DNA from: Paragonimus skrjabini miyazakii
Lineage: Eukaryota; Platyhelminthes; Trematoda; Plagiorchiida; Troglotrematidae
Assembly: GCA_014338405.1 (NCBI GenBank)
Contig: JTDE01000277.1
Location: forward strand, 96,042-160,041
Direction of reading: 5' to 3'
Length of the DNA: 64,000 bases
In this document: positions 24,331 through 37,763 of the stretch, one piece after another
How positions within the stretch are numbered: the stretch's first letter is position 1
Layout of the letters: each line of letters starts with the position of its first letter
Program-made: the position numbers and the translations under genes
Notes under the pieces: model-generated
Databases searched by the model: none
Told to the model about the DNA's origin: nothing
What the model saw: only the letters and a program-made list of their open reading frames with translations

Positions 24331-26189
24331 TGCATACAGGTTCAATATAGAAGTATTACACAGATGTAATAAGTCTTTCACAAACACTGTACAAAACACG
24401 TAGTCGATCGACCTAGTGGTCTCACGAACCAAACTAAACATACACCAATCATTGACATATGTCGCTCTTGTGATATGTTATCTACCATCTCCATTGAATC
24501 TATATATGTTTGCTGTACTAAATCCAGTACCGGGACACTAAAAGCAAGTTTGTTTTTTACATGCTATCGTCTCGTAACTAAGTTGAACATATTCATATAA
24601 TTGAAACAAACCAAAAGACGGTTAGTCAGTTGTAGACAAACAGGCGCTTGCGCCATTGGAACAGCGTAATGATGGGCGGTTTACTATAATGTAGTGGCTT
24701 TGAAAAGAGCCAAATAACGACGGTTCAAGTCTAAGAACTCTCGACTGGGTCAACTGAACAAGCCACACATCCGGTTTCTGCCAGTTGTATATCAGCATTT
24801 AACTTGGTAGAACGTGTTGTGAGGAGTTTCTACAAATGACGTTTTGCAATCTTATAAGTCTCTCTACAGTCTTTAAGGGACCCAGCTGAATTTGGTTTGG
24901 AAAAACTGTCGTATTGTTCACTCATGGAGAACTGGGCCCTTCTAAGTCTCAGAAATATGATTAATATGTGGTTTTAAGAGGGTAATCATTTAAAGTAAAA
25001 ACGACACAGTCTGTACTGGCGCAATCAGGACGGGATTGTCTGTTTGTGGGTTTTCTTTCTGCATCTAGCACTTTGTTAGAAATAGGACGAGGTTGAGAAA
25101 TACTTGAGATATGTCCTCCCTCCGGAAAAGTTTCCGCAGAATTTTATGTGACGTATCTCCTGTCCGGATACCTAAGTATCCCGACCGGTGTTTGATATCC
25201 AGTCCGTCGAATCAGTGAATACGTACGTTTGAACTGATTTGCACACTTTCTAATGTGTAGACCGATCGATCGTTTTTTGTTCGAAAAAGAAAATCTATGA
25301 GGTTGTTTATCTTTCTCACACTACCGGAGTTCGAAAGATTTTGTCTGGTGAAGCGAACAACACCTTCCTGTTTTGTCCTGTCTGAGTGGGTTTATAACAT
25401 GGGACAGTTAAGTACCAAAATGATTACTAGTACACTATACTGTAATGATACCACATGACGTGTGACACGTAGTTAACTGACAAAGTATGTCCTGCGAAGA
25501 ATATGGTGAATATGATCATGTGTTTCTTTTATGGTTGACATGTGTACTGATCAATAAACTTTCATCACCGAAGCACATGTTTGCCAAATTCGCAAGTCAA
25601 ATAAATATTAGCACTAAATTTATCAATTATGGTAAAATAAGCAGTATGTACTTAATTGTCAAAATTTGCCAGAAGCACATTTAGTGCCGCTAACATCGGG
25701 ACTGATCTACGAACTCCGTTGACACTTAGATAAATGGCAAAACTAACCGGCAAATGAATTAAAACCAGCGACTAAAGTTACCACTTCTTTTTGTCTAAAT
25801 ACCATCCTCAGGCTGAGCATAATAAAGTGTACATTCATCCTAGTGTTCCAATTTTCCTCGTGGTTACATGAAACATTCTCAAACACTGCTTTGATTTGGA
25901 GCCTCATCAAACGAATCCTTTGGACCATAAAGCCGCCCGAGGAAAGTCACACAGGGAACGACCATGCGGATTCAGTATATCTGCCTTCCACGTAGAGCTC
26001 ACTGGCACCAGTGGCCAACATTAGGGCTCGGTAACAGGACGTGCCTATCAGCGGCGCGTGGAAGCAAAAATCGATAATCCATTCTTTCGCACCCTGTTTG
26101 GTCAATGCCACAGCGTTGTCAGTAGAACAAGGTTGTGAAGTCAGGTGTCATGTCTACAACTTCAATCGAACAGTTCATCACGTAAAGCA

Positions 26190-26335
26190 GTGGTCTGTTG
26201 AGCAGAGGTTACTAACGTGTGCGAAACTGAGGGAAATGAAGTATGAGAGTGGTTTAAAATCAACTTCAAGCAGCTGATCCTCAACTCGGTGGTGACTAGC
26301 TACGGATGACAACCAGTGATACTGTTGTCCTAGGT
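26190..26335 (+). mobile_element. Possible short RTE-like fragment
   Basis: The run aaactgagggaaatgaag, then aacttcaagcagctgatcc, then ggtggtgac resembles the EN-RT linker of the element at 18020-18095 (aaagttagggaaatggaa, then aactcttcaagctgatcc). The encoded AKLREMKYESGL fits the usual AREMEAAS-type segment before the RT. The match is short and I could not extend it either side. Confidence 0.35.
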
Positions 26336-27224
26336 TTAGTGGATATCCCAAGTTGTAAATGTTACCACATGTAGGCTTTTACAAGTGTTTAATTTGGAAA
26401 AAGCGTTATGTACACTGTGTAAAAACCACCGTGGGTTCAAGCAAACGATTCATGTAGAAGTATTGCTATTGCACAATACAGTTTTCTAATGAGATGATGT
26501 CAATCGAAAATTATTAGTCTATCATCATGCTAACAGACAAAAGTCCGTTCGCGTTCTTTTGACATTACATAGAGGGGAAGTTGTGAGACATGTTAAAGAC
26601 AAACCTATCAATAGGGAAATTTATGGCAAGAGTAAATTAGGGGTTGACATATTGGGATAAATACTTCTAACGCTTAGTTGTTAGTGTCAGTCGACACAAT
26701 GGCCTGTTACCTTTCAGACAAATATTCCGGACTTGGCAACATTTAAAATACAAACTGTTGATGTTTTGACTAACAAAACACCTTCAATCCATTATGAGGA
26801 AAGTAAAACCTGTCATTTGACATTCTATCTATTTTGAAGTCTATCACCGTCGTCTCTGTTAAGGCAGACGAAAGATCAAACAAAAAATCGTAGACATGTG
26901 AGTCATTCTGTTTGCCTTCAGAGTATGGACTTATTATGCAATTCTTGTTGATGTTTATGGCGACCAAAGTTTCTGTTATCTTTTTTGTACGTCATGTGGA
27001 AGCTTTCGATATAGCGCTGTATCTCGTGTTCAGTAAACTTAACTAGATTATTCTATTTATACAAAATATATAGTTATAGGTAAATCATATAGGTAAGCAC
27101 ATTGAAACTGGTAGCCGGTATTAACATTACCGGTAGCAAGTGAGTGTGTTTACTCAATGTCCAATCGTCTTTGTTGATGTATGTTTGATTGAACGAGCTT
27201 CGTTACCTCTGTTCGAGGCGAAAC

Positions 27225-27419
27225 CTTATTACACTAGGCATCACGGAGACCTGATATAAAATGGATGTGCGGGACGGTGAATTGTCTATTGCCGATGTGA
27301 TAGTGTTCCGCAGTGGTAGGAAAATCCGTGGAGGTAATGTAGTTCTTTATTGGAAATCATGTCCTAGAACTTCAAGTATTCGTGACAAGCTGTTATTGGA
27401 TCTTCCGGAATCAGCCAAG
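27225..27419 (+). mobile_element. CR1-like LINE endonuclease fragment
   Basis: One frame gives LITLGITET, a stop, then YKMDVRDGELSI, VIVFRSGRKIRGGNVVLYWK and LLLDLPESAK before TAA at 27420. This follows the N-terminal part of CR1/Jockey-type apurinic endonucleases: ITETWL with the catalytic Glu, a D(A/G)EL motif, then the R(K/R)GGGVxLY strand. The Trp of ITETW is a TGA here. The frame is lost on both sides. It could be taken for a short gene from ATG 27261, but the match to the endonuclease start argues against that. Confidence 0.6.
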
Positions 27420-30400
27420 TAAGTAGTTAATGGGATTCTTTGGACGGAAATTAACCGTTAACAACTGGCATCACAAAGCAGCTGCGCAAGCCAATTAAAA
27501 TGATAAGTGCCAAAAGCAAGTCGAAGTTCATCATGTGGGAGTGGGTGGCGTTGTGAGGAGGAATAAAGTAGGCAATTGATATATTGACACTCCCACAGAT
27601 ACGGGTTGACAGAATGGATGGCACGCTAATGTTCCACTCGATGACCGGTATCTATTGTCACCAGTTGTCCCAATTCTTTACTGTTGTTTATATCGGGAGT
27701 CAGCATTGACGTTTGAAAGTGACACCTGAACTAGAAAATACCCATATGGTACTGAATTCCGCTTGACTAGATCAACCCGATCAATAACGGTGACTCCTAC
27801 AAATCTTAGTCTGTCGTATGCACGTTCCACCGCACATAAATTCACCTGTAACTCCGAATCAGCCATTTTAGATGCACTGATAGAAGGTATACTGTAAATG
27901 TTAATGTCCCAAAATATTTTATCAGATGGATACGGTTATCGCAATGCAGGCTGTTGTAACATAGATGGATCCCAGCCTGTCAACTGGTAGACAAGTATTA
28001 GCGGTTGGGCATCACATTAATTCCGGGTTTTTGTTCAATCGTATAGTTCCTGAGCGTAAGTTGAAGTTATCAAGGTTTATCAGAGGGGTGATTATTCGTA
28101 TTGGTCGCTCAAATTGGCCGGGCACTCACACTTGTGAATTCGAAGCTCAAACTGAGTTTGCAATGTGTTTGCAATTGTGTTTGACTTTATTTCGTTAGTT
28201 TTATTGAACAAAGTTTAGAGTATTGCAACATTTGCTAAGCAGTTTCACAGATTACTTCATACGGTGCTCCGTTTTTACTTAAATTTGATACTTGGCATTT
28301 TAAATGGCGACCACGTTTAAACTGTAAACAGGTTCACATGTATAGATTTATTTCCGCTTACGTTGACCATATGATCGATGGGTAAACAGGCTTCATTTCA
28401 GAGCTTTCACAATTGGGTCTTTTCTAAGAAATTGGTTGTTAAATGAAATGTTATACTTCGTTTCAAATTCTTTGTATTTATGTTAGGCGGTCGGTGAAAA
28501 TAAGTCTTTTCAGGTTCTCCTTCGATGACAAGAGCACGCGATATTTGTTGTGCGACTGCTTTCGCTTGCTTTTCTTTGTGCAGTTTGAGAGTTTAATTTA
28601 GGATTTTAAAACACCTTTGCCGATCTGTCATTACACAGACGACATACAGTTTTGACGGTGTTTTTGACTGATAATCAGTAAATCCAAGTTACTATATTTC
28701 AATCCGTGACAGTCTAAGAATAACTAAGCTGTCTAATTCGGAACAGGTTGACCTGGTAACCAGCGAGAGCAACGAAGTTCAAAGTTATCAGCTAGTATAT
28801 AATACAGACTCTGGAACAGTCGAACGACTGGTCGACTTTCGGGGAGGGAAACCATTCCAGCATTTATCTATGTTCATACATATTTTAAGTTGGTGTTTTG
28901 TGATAAGGGCATAAACCTTTGCGGTTAGCGAATACTATGCACTATGAACCGACCAGGTTGAGTGATTGACAGAATCAGGTCATTTGACTCTCGTTATGGT
29001 GATATGCTTGATTGCTGCATCAGCTATTCCATTATGACTCATGGCAATCCTAGAGCCAAGGCCGGTTCATTCAATGTGCTGAGCTAAAGTTTAGAAAACA
29101 GCGCCACTGAGTAAGGAAAACTTTAAACTGAATTAATGCTATACAGGTCATTCTAACTATTGATTCTCTATCATCCAACTAATGTTGTCAAGTTTTGTTT
29201 AATATCTATTTTGTTGTATTTCATTTGTAGACTGATCAGAAATTCAGAATCACAGACTCACTGGAATGAATTCCATCAAGAGAGAAAAACGAATTCACAC
29301 AATTAAATTAGCTTCAATTTATTTCATGCAAAACTAATTCTCTCACCGTCCAACTACGTTCACCTAATAACAGACTTATCAACTGAATAGAATTACTTAT
29401 CGTAGATAACACTGTTAGCAAACTAGTTCAGTGAATCAAAGGTTTCATTGTTAACACTACTAAGCGGTAAATTGTGTTGTTTGTGAGTGTTGGCTCATTA
29501 TTTTCGTTTTTTTTTGGATTTTGCCAAAATACGTTTGATTGTAGTTTCGAAATTCAGGTTAGCTCTTGGGCCTGTCCATTACAAAACACTAAATTCGTGT
29601 ATCTACTGTTGAAAATCATTATGAATAATGCACATCTTTATCCAGAAGAGGAGTTAAACTTAAGTGTTTAACTTCACGAATTGAATATTTAGTTAATAAT
29701 TCATCAAGATATATTTCCTTATTGCTAGTTAGACTCCTGTCTTCGACAGACTGAATGCTTCTCATTTAGTTCAAGGCGCTCGTTTCCATAAAAATAATTT
29801 TCCCAGATTGATGAGCACCTTTTGTTAACAGCAAACAGGTGCGTCACTTTTGAGTAAAATTGCTTTAGTGTGCATTATCAAATTGCGTTAAGACTGAGTA
29901 TGGACATCGATATTAGAGTGATGGGATCGACCTGTAAGGATTAAGAGCTTCACGACGAAAATGAGTTCCCGCTAGGATAGTTGAGATTCTGACTCATGTT
30001 GCGCCATGCTATGAACTATCCCAGTCGTACGTTTTGGTAACTTCAGTTAACCTCATATCATTCCGAACTTATGCGATTTTTGTTTGATCATATTTCTGTC
30101 ACCTTGAGTTAAACCAACGTAAAAGAATGTTTTATGTAATTGTGTACTGAGAATAGAAAAAATAATTACATCTCGCGGACCGGGTAGTTTTTCCTTGCAT
30201 AGTAGTCTTATGGATATATGTTGTTATTAAGTTTCAAGAGGTCACTACGGCTGTAACGGTTTGCACACTGTTTTCTATTTCAAAATTCTGATTGTTATTC
30301 ACTTACCTTAACTTCACATATACAGCCAACGTTTAAACCAACTTAATCGAACTAATCGATAGTCAGTAAATACAACTCAATCACTTCTCGGTTCGCGAGC

Positions 30401-31199
30401 CCTGCGTTCTCTCTGCGTTCGGGTCGCTGGTGCACTGAATTTTGGAGAGTTAGAAGCTAACGGAATCAAGCGACTATTGCGGCAAAGTTCCTTATTTATC
30501 TGTCATTGGAATTACCTCAGTTGTTGACCTCCAAGATTAATTAGGAACGACACGACGGATTGTATCTGTTGGATACTGCATTTGGTGTAGTGGGATTCTA
30601 AATCAAAGCAATTTATCGAACTATTGTGAGTCAATCGTTTCCATTTTTATCACCTTTTTGATCTCGTGTTCATACATGAATTTTGTATAGTGTTTAGATC
30701 CACTACACGGCACATACATAAGCTCTCTCAACATTTGCCTCTTCGAAAAGTGGCAGAGATTGTTCTTTACAACGCGTATTTTTCCCGACTAGTTTTACAG
30801 CCAACGCTTGAACCTATGTAATTATTTTGATAATACAACTATTCTTTAGAGGCGTAGTAGTTGAGCAAATGTGTGTACCCATATGACGATTTGGTCGATT
30901 ATTTAAATCCAGACACAAACTATATACCAACAACATTATACCCAAATTGGTTGACTTTGGTGACGATAGATTGCTTTCCAGATATGATCTAGTGTATGGT
31001 GGTGTTTGACGGAGTGCAACAAAAAATCTGAGATTAAACTTACAAGGTAAGGATTTAGAACCATCATCTTGAACTTCGTAATGCTGATATCAAGCACGTG
31101 CGATAATCGATTGGGGTTAACTGGGGAATTACGACCTCTTTTCAGAGCCATCGGTCAGTCCGAGCATTACCAAAAACAAAACAGGGCTGTAGGTTTGCC

Positions 31200-31335
31200 T
31201 ATGATAATTCACCCGTGCATAATATGAGGTCAGTGACGCAGTAGCCAGTATGGTTGCCTCACTAAAGTGTGACCAGAGTTCTAATCCGGGCCATTGCAAG
31301 GATATACACTACTGACGACCTCTAACAAGCAGGAA
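31200..31335 (+). repeat. tRNA-derived SINE copy, best example
   Basis: The head gataattcacccgtgcataa and tgaggtcagtgacgcag matches the 62.02 kb copy. The A box is TGACGCAGTAG (31234-31244) and the B box AGTTCTAATCC (31277-31287), with 43 bases between starts, as in tRNA genes. GGGCCATTGCAAG and a tail like cactactgacgacctctaac, then gaaacgagagtgtag, follow. The tail is the part shared with 505-545 and 49405-49470. No tRNA cloverleaf or CCA-adjacent end is conserved well enough to call a functional tRNA. Confidence 0.75.
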
Positions 31336-31889
31336 ACGAGAGTGTAGTATTTCCTTCGAAAAGGACTGGCTGAAAAGTTTATCTGAATGCAAAGACTGTT
31401 GCCAAGTGTGAGTTTTTTTAATTTATACAGTCGAATATATTGAGGACAACAACTGCATCCCAAATTTTTCACACCATATATAGTATTAACGTTACTGGTA
31501 GGACTTCTGAGATTTCTAAAATGTCTTATGGTAATAGACTAAGTATCGCCATATTCGTTGCGAACGTGGCCTTTTCGTTTACTGGAAAATGCATCATTTT
31601 CCCAAGATGGTGCACATGAATGAGGAACTCAAGCGTAGGGAGTCAAGTAGAGTGGGCGCTACAAATATTCAATGTTGTCTGAAATTTTCGAGTGGTCTGG
31701 TCGATACTCAAAGTTCGGCAGCTTCACACCAGATCAACATAAGCGAACACTGAGTTCAAAAGAGCAAGGCGAATCTGTATGTACGACAGTTTTGTGGAAG
31801 AACTAGACCTAATTACTTACGTCCTATAATCAAACGGTTACACATGAAGGTTAATAAATACAATAGACAACAGTATCACCCGAAGAAGT

Positions 31890-32400
31890 GGTTGTCGTAC
31901 AGAAAAAGAGGGTCTACATAGAGCAGCTGCATTTTAACGGTGATCGTCTCATCCATGAAACAACACAGCGATTGAGAAATTCAATTTGGCGAACGCCTAA
32001 TGCGGCTGAACCCCATATAATCGGTGGAACTCAGAAGCTACCAGCTCCTTCAATCAAAGGAGATCAGCCTATCCGTGCCACTCCACATTGTGTCAACGAT
32101 TTTATATTTAACTGCAGAAAACGTAACCTAGGCAGAACCGAGAGACGTTGGAAATTCAGTGTGAAGGAACATTTACCTAAATAGATGCGGAAGACCGTTT
32201 TACTAGAGAACGGCAATGTTGCTGAAACACGTAAACATCCGGTCTCCTTAGCCGCTAGACACGCTCAAACTACTGATCATGCTATCGATCCATCTCGTGC
32301 ATTCAGAATTCTGTTACGTCTTTCTGATTAAAATTACTTATGGTTTGCTGAGGCGACTGCAATCAAGGGACTCAAGCCAGTCCTCTGTGTCCAGAAACAG
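31890..32400 (+). mobile_element. Penelope-like element remnant: linker plus GIY-YIG endonuclease
   Basis: The frame from about 31888 to 32181 encodes the linker (HFNGDRLIHETTQRLRNSI, then TPNAAEPHII) and the nuclease start (ATPHCVNDFIFNCRKRNLG, then RTERRWKFSVKEHLPK). In relatives the latter reads CVYxFxCxCGxxYIGRTERxL...EHLPKWL. After TAG 32182 the next frame continues with SLAARHAQTTDH (ARHLLETGHQ in relatives), AFRILLRLS, a stop, and, shifted, ATAIKGLKPVLCVQKQC, the conserved C-terminal motif. The catalytic region is altered (NLGRTER for YIGRTER). It is antisense to the host gene. Confidence 0.75.
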
Positions 32401-33620
32401 TGCCGATCCTGAACTTGACCCTTCTCTGAACCTAATAACCTATCGTAAAATGCATATTTCTCATCTGCCGCTCTAGTTGTTTGCTACGAATAACCAACTT
32501 GCATTAATGCAAATTTGGTTTTGATGGACCATTACAAAATGCTTGTATCTATTAGTTTTCATGTTCTAACTGCTTTGGTCGAACTGTTCAAGGTAACCAG
32601 TTGTTTCAAACTTCTAATAATTGTTTCTAGTGTTGCTTTCCCATGCTTCCATTCAATGGTCTTCGTGTTTTCAGTATGCTCGCCGGTCCATCTCCTTTTG
32701 CTTCTTACGCCGTTTTACACCCGACTGACCGTGGTTCAGCCGGCTTGTTATACCGCTCTTGAATCGGATTAACGGTACTCGATTTGTTGACCTGTCTTTA
32801 GCAGATGCTAAGCGTAATACATCAGAGGAGACCATTTGTTTGTATGTGGCGTATGATATCAAATATCCAAGTAAGTTTACCCAAACTTTCAACCTTAAGT
32901 AAATGAACCCTAGATAGTCAACTCCTCATGACCATCTAATGAGAAATAGTATTTGCCAACAAAGAATTTTTCGTGCATAACAGTCCAGTACACCTAAATG
33001 AAAATTTGTTAGGGAACAGTTTGTTCTGTTTACTTAGGTAGAGTACATGTACCTCAGAACAACCCATTAGAAAGGTCCCGTGGCTTCAGGTTTCGGTACA
33101 CACAGCAGCCGGTCGTTGATGGTCCTGCTTAATTGTTGAATTCATCAGCAACTCAATAACTGTCAGTCACGTTTTGCTTTGATATTCCACACACCGAGCA
33201 CTGTACATAACATTTCCCTACATAATCTCCTCCTTCCATCTTATGCGGATAAGATCGTGAATGGATTATTTTTTCCTGATTTTGACAGTCTTAATCATTT
33301 TCTACCCCTGTCGATAATTGAGTCAAATCTTACTTTTTGGTCTGGCTTTGTTTATATGCATTTACCTTACTCCACACATCGCTGGATGTGAACCGGTAGC
33401 GTCCCAAACCAATCATAGCAATCAACAATACTTCCATGATTGAAAGATTAGCGAGTGACGATAGTAACTAGTTGGGTGAATCAAAGTGAGTGTGCATTTT
33501 AAATTGCCGTTGAATCACCTTGGAATGATAACGGCGTTTTCGAGAGATTAACTACTGCTATTTGGTTCTGTCAGCATAAGATACGTTTGTGCATTTGGTA
33601 ACAAACAAACATGGTTTGAT

Positions 33621-33815
33621 TACACGGACAGAGTGTAGGAGGTCGTCATTGTAACCTTCTGGTTAGATGTGGATGATGGTCAACAGAAACTAGATGAAGT
33701 GATTCACATTCCAACAATCAACTGGCTTCGGAAAGAGCCACAAGCTTCCACATTTGCTGTTGTTATAACTCGTCAGTAGAGCACTTCCTTGACATCGCCG
33801 TGATTTGGAATTCGA
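33621..33815 (-). repeat. SINE-like copy, degraded
   Basis: On the minus strand: a B-box-like GAATTCCAAATCAC (near 33805), then gcgatgtcaaggaagtgctctactgacgag, matching the 49.4 kb copy (gcgatgtcacttacgtaggaaatgcactactgaaaag). The far end carries gacgacctcctacactctgtccgtgtaatc, typical of a repeat tail but seen only once here. Boundaries are approximate. Confidence 0.45.
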
Positions 33816-34039
33816 CCATTATTTCATGACGCAACCTTTCTGAAAACTGCTTAACTGGCCCCACAAAACCGAATTCATTCGTGGGTAATGTCTATTTTGT
33901 TCGATCACCCCAACAGATGATATAATAACCATTCTTCCCCGTCTGATCTTTAACCCCATTATTAGGACGGCTAGTTACAATGAAAGCAGAAGACTTACTG
34001 AATTTTCTGGGTAAAGTAATTGATTACTGATAAGTAGTA

Positions 34040-34100
34040 ACAATGACTGTTTTGTCTATTCGAGTTCGAGTCCCGGTGGTGGAAAGGAAATGTGCTGCTG
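34040..34100 (+). repeat. tRNA-like B box, possible SINE fragment
   Basis: GAGTTCGAGTCCCGGTGGTGG (34062-34082) is close to a consensus tRNA T-arm/B box. No convincing A box lies at the right distance upstream and no cloverleaf can be drawn, so I read it as a SINE or tRNA fragment rather than a tRNA gene. Confidence 0.35.
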
Positions 34101-35582
34101 ATGAGTATTAAAAGAAGCGGATCCCAAAGCAAGTGCTTCTTGCTGAAAACGGTTAACTAAAATGTCCATATGAATAAAAAATTTCACTACGTCCACAACT
34201 GCTTGCTTTTCGTTACCAGTTGAACGCTTAAGTGATCAGAGACGTTGCCCTCAACCGTAAATGCAGTTGCAGGACGTGAATGTGATTGCGCACACCGGAT
34301 TGCAGATTAATCTTTTGGAGGTCAACTGGGCAGTTTCAAAGAAATTTCTGATATGTAGGAGACTGTCATCTAAGTGTACCATGTGGACTTGTGCTTTCAT
34401 CCACCGTTTTTAGAAAAAACAGAACCGACTAAAGGATGTGAAGTTCTGTGAGCACACAATGCACGGTACTGTGAAATGACATGTATCCGTTTGAGTGACG
34501 AACGTCCCCATTTTTATGCTAACTCAAATTCCGTTGCTGATCTGAGTGAAAACATTCACACTAATTGATTCAGATCTACAATTGAAACAGAGTTAAGTAA
34601 TCCTGCTGAAACGGAGACGTTTTAACATCGAAAAATAGAAACGTGGTACAACCTGCTACCAGTGACTACGTGCATATTGTTGTGTTCCACGGCAGTTTAC
34701 AACGTTTGTTTTTCACTAGTCAAAAGGGTAAACGCTTGAACTCCCAACCGATGTTTGCACACACTTTTAACAAGGTATTCTTGACATATTACCTAACCGA
34801 GATCCAGCTTACGTGCATATACTGATTGCACAAACTCTAAACGTTTATCTTCTTCACTGATGAGTAGTATGGGACTTTGGCTTTCATATAAATTGAAAAT
34901 CACCCACAATTTTCTTCCTGAAGCCTGAGCTAATGTAGACTGAAAGTGTGGTTTTCTGATAGTGGTCATAGTTAGGTAACCAGTAGTAACGATATCTGGT
35001 TTGTCTAAGCTAATATTCCTGTTAGACTGCACCGATTCTGACAAATTGAGTAGACGTTTATTATGATGAAATTTTGAAAGACATTTCAGACAGGAAAATG
35101 CTGCATTTCGCCGTGATTATTTTTTGCCGAATAATCTAACATACATTATAAGTTATTTAGCGATATCAATTGTTAATTTCAAACAGTCTTTTGTTGCTTT
35201 GAATAGCACAATTAAGTTCCTAATGAACTGACTGATTAACCCTCTTGCAGAAGCAGTAACCATTGCAGTTACAGAAAAGAACTGAACGTTGGAAATAAAC
35301 TGAACCACCCTGTGAAGATCACTGGCGGGGCTAAACAAATGTAGTGTTTCTTATTTGTTTGTTAGCGAGACGGCCCAGTCTGTACGCAGAAAGTACATGT
35401 GTCACTAACAGATAATTTATCAAATTTGACTAAGTTTGAACTTCATATAATCTCTGTTTGAATTTAGAGAAATTCGCATTTTGTACTCCCGTTCCTAGAG
35501 GTACGTGTTTCTGTTAATGGCAAATGAACTCATTTTTTTGGTTAAGAGGCGGATATGTATTTTTCAAGATTTTGTTCAAACG

Positions 35583-35723
35583 CCATTACTGTGACTCTCA
35601 ACTTCAGTACGCTCCTTGTTTTCGAAGCTTGGTAGAGAAAGTGGGTTATTTAAATGTTCTGGTCCTTAGGTCGTGACACAACAATTAACACACCATAAAC
35701 ACAATTGGGGATGCGTTTGGTTG
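35583..35723 (+). repeat. Dispersed repeat, copy 1 of a direct pair
   Basis: This matches 37764-37893 in the same orientation. Shared runs include caacttcagt, gtgggttatttaaatgttc, ggtcgtgacacaacа-type and accat(a/g)aacacaattgg, then tgcgtttggt. It has a 10-base insertion (acgctccttg) relative to copy 2. The family is unknown and no open frame is conserved between the copies. Confidence 0.8.
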
Positions 35724-37763
35724 AATTCGAGATTGACGCTGTACCGGGATTACTGACGTGTTGTAAGACAGCTTACGGATTAGATAGTATAACTAAAACG
35801 AGGTAACATATTTCTATGACTTTTTACAGACTAGTCAGATGTCTACAGTTTAGCAGTGATTTGCTATTTGAAGTGAAATTGGTTAATGTGATATAATGGC
35901 ACTGATAACTCAGAAAAAACGAGTCTTTTGTGAAATAGTTAAGAATATCAGTTCGCGCGAATCGCGTTCTTCATTTCTACAAAGGAATTTGTGATGATGG
36001 TTACCGCGGTCAGCCCATGGGTGATTAAACCAATTCAATGTGAAAATTTCGGTCCATCGTCGACGTTCAAGTGTGATTTCTACCGTTCCAAATTCCTATC
36101 AAAGCCCCACTCGACTGAACAAAATTGGCCTCTTCAAACGAGTGAATTTTCTTATGGGGACTTAATAGGGTAGTTTGCTGTGAGTTGCGAGACAAAACAG
36201 TTTTGGTGTTATTCACAAATTCTTTGTAATCCTGGTGTTTACCATATTTCACATAGTTATGCACGTAATTGGGGAGGTATATGTCAGTACAACTGAGGCA
36301 TTTGCCACTGACGTAATTTTACCGTTATCTTCTAAACGAACTACAAAGGCGTACGTTCCTAATTTATCAATATACCCTTCTTGTGCATTTGTCTGATACC
36401 TGTTTAAGTTTTAAAATTAATCATATTTTCTATTTAGCATACACTTTTGGAACGAGTGTTACAATGAATTGCTCTTATCAAACTACCGAGGTCGTTGTTG
36501 ACTTCAAGTAGTGTTGAGTCCATAATAGCTTTGGGTTAGTCACGCTTTGTGCGTGTAATCCAATTACCTCCCCGGCCTACTTTCAGACCCTTAGCATCTG
36601 AATGCACAAATTAGATTTCCGTCAACAGCAATTGAGTAAGTCGTTGCCGCAGGCTATGCGGCTTCTAGTAGACCAATTATACCCAATGGAAATATGATTA
36701 CACGATAGAGTGGTTGGACAATGTAACACAAGAGGCAAATAGATGGTAACGGTTAGTTGAAAACATTGAAGAAAATAGAATGTGTTTAATCGGCTTTGGC
36801 GTTGTATTTCGGCAAATGGAAATAATGTCTGTCTCGAGGGTCTACTTATATCTGATACTCCTCTGGATATATTTAAGATGTCTTTTAGTTAAAAATAATA
36901 AATGTCACGGTCTGCGTTGATCAAGAGACATTTTGCCAACCAGTTTCATTGAATTTATACTATTGAAGAATCTGAATTCACTTCGTCTCAACTCCTGGCC
37001 GTCAATTAACTTCGCATCACATGTTATCATTAATGTATTCTTATAATCGAGAAACTTGCTACATGCAGCAACAGTAGTAATAGTAGAACTCAAACTCATG
37101 CACGTTAATTTTCTCTTCTATCATTCTAATCAACCCAGGCATTTGAACAAACAATCTTATAGGGTTGACCCACTTCAGATACTTTTAGTTGTTGTCTTTT
37201 CCAAGTGGTATGTACTCGTCTATTGTGTTTCATATTGGACTGAACTAACTGCGGATGCTATTGTGGGCTATTAGTGTTTACAAATCTCAAGTCATTTCGA
37301 TCAGTTGAGTTCTGATGGCCTACGCTCGCAATCCGTATATTTTGATGTCTTCTAAGGCGAAGTGAACTTTAGATATGATCCAGCTGATACCCATTATTTG
37401 CAACACGAAGCCCATGGTCATTCAGCAAAACTGCAACATTACCATGACAATACAAAACCGAAAATGCATTCATTTTGCCATTAACCTGCATGACATAGTT
37501 AATCTGAACCATACCAAATAGTGGGTTCCGTTCATTTGAAAAGCTCAAGATTCCATCATCCACACACCATATCGCCATCCTTATTTCATTGTAATTGCGC
37601 GAGCTAGTCCACCTGTTGAAGCAGTATGCAATTCTTCAGTTGAATTTTAACGTGTCAACTGTTTTGGTGGTAACCGCATCTCCAGAGGTAAGTGACTGCT
37701 TTGTATTAAGAAGATTCACTAGGCAAACGGATTCAAGCGATGACAATGTCTATTCTTTCGCAC

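Noticed and set aside
29930..29985. Minus-strand ...LNPYR before a GT, considered as the missing PTB exon
   Set aside because: No acceptor in range, a stop close upstream and no WTWDES-like segment.
34040..34100. tRNA gene
   Set aside because: Only the T-arm/B-box is convincing; no acceptor stem or anticodon arm can be paired.
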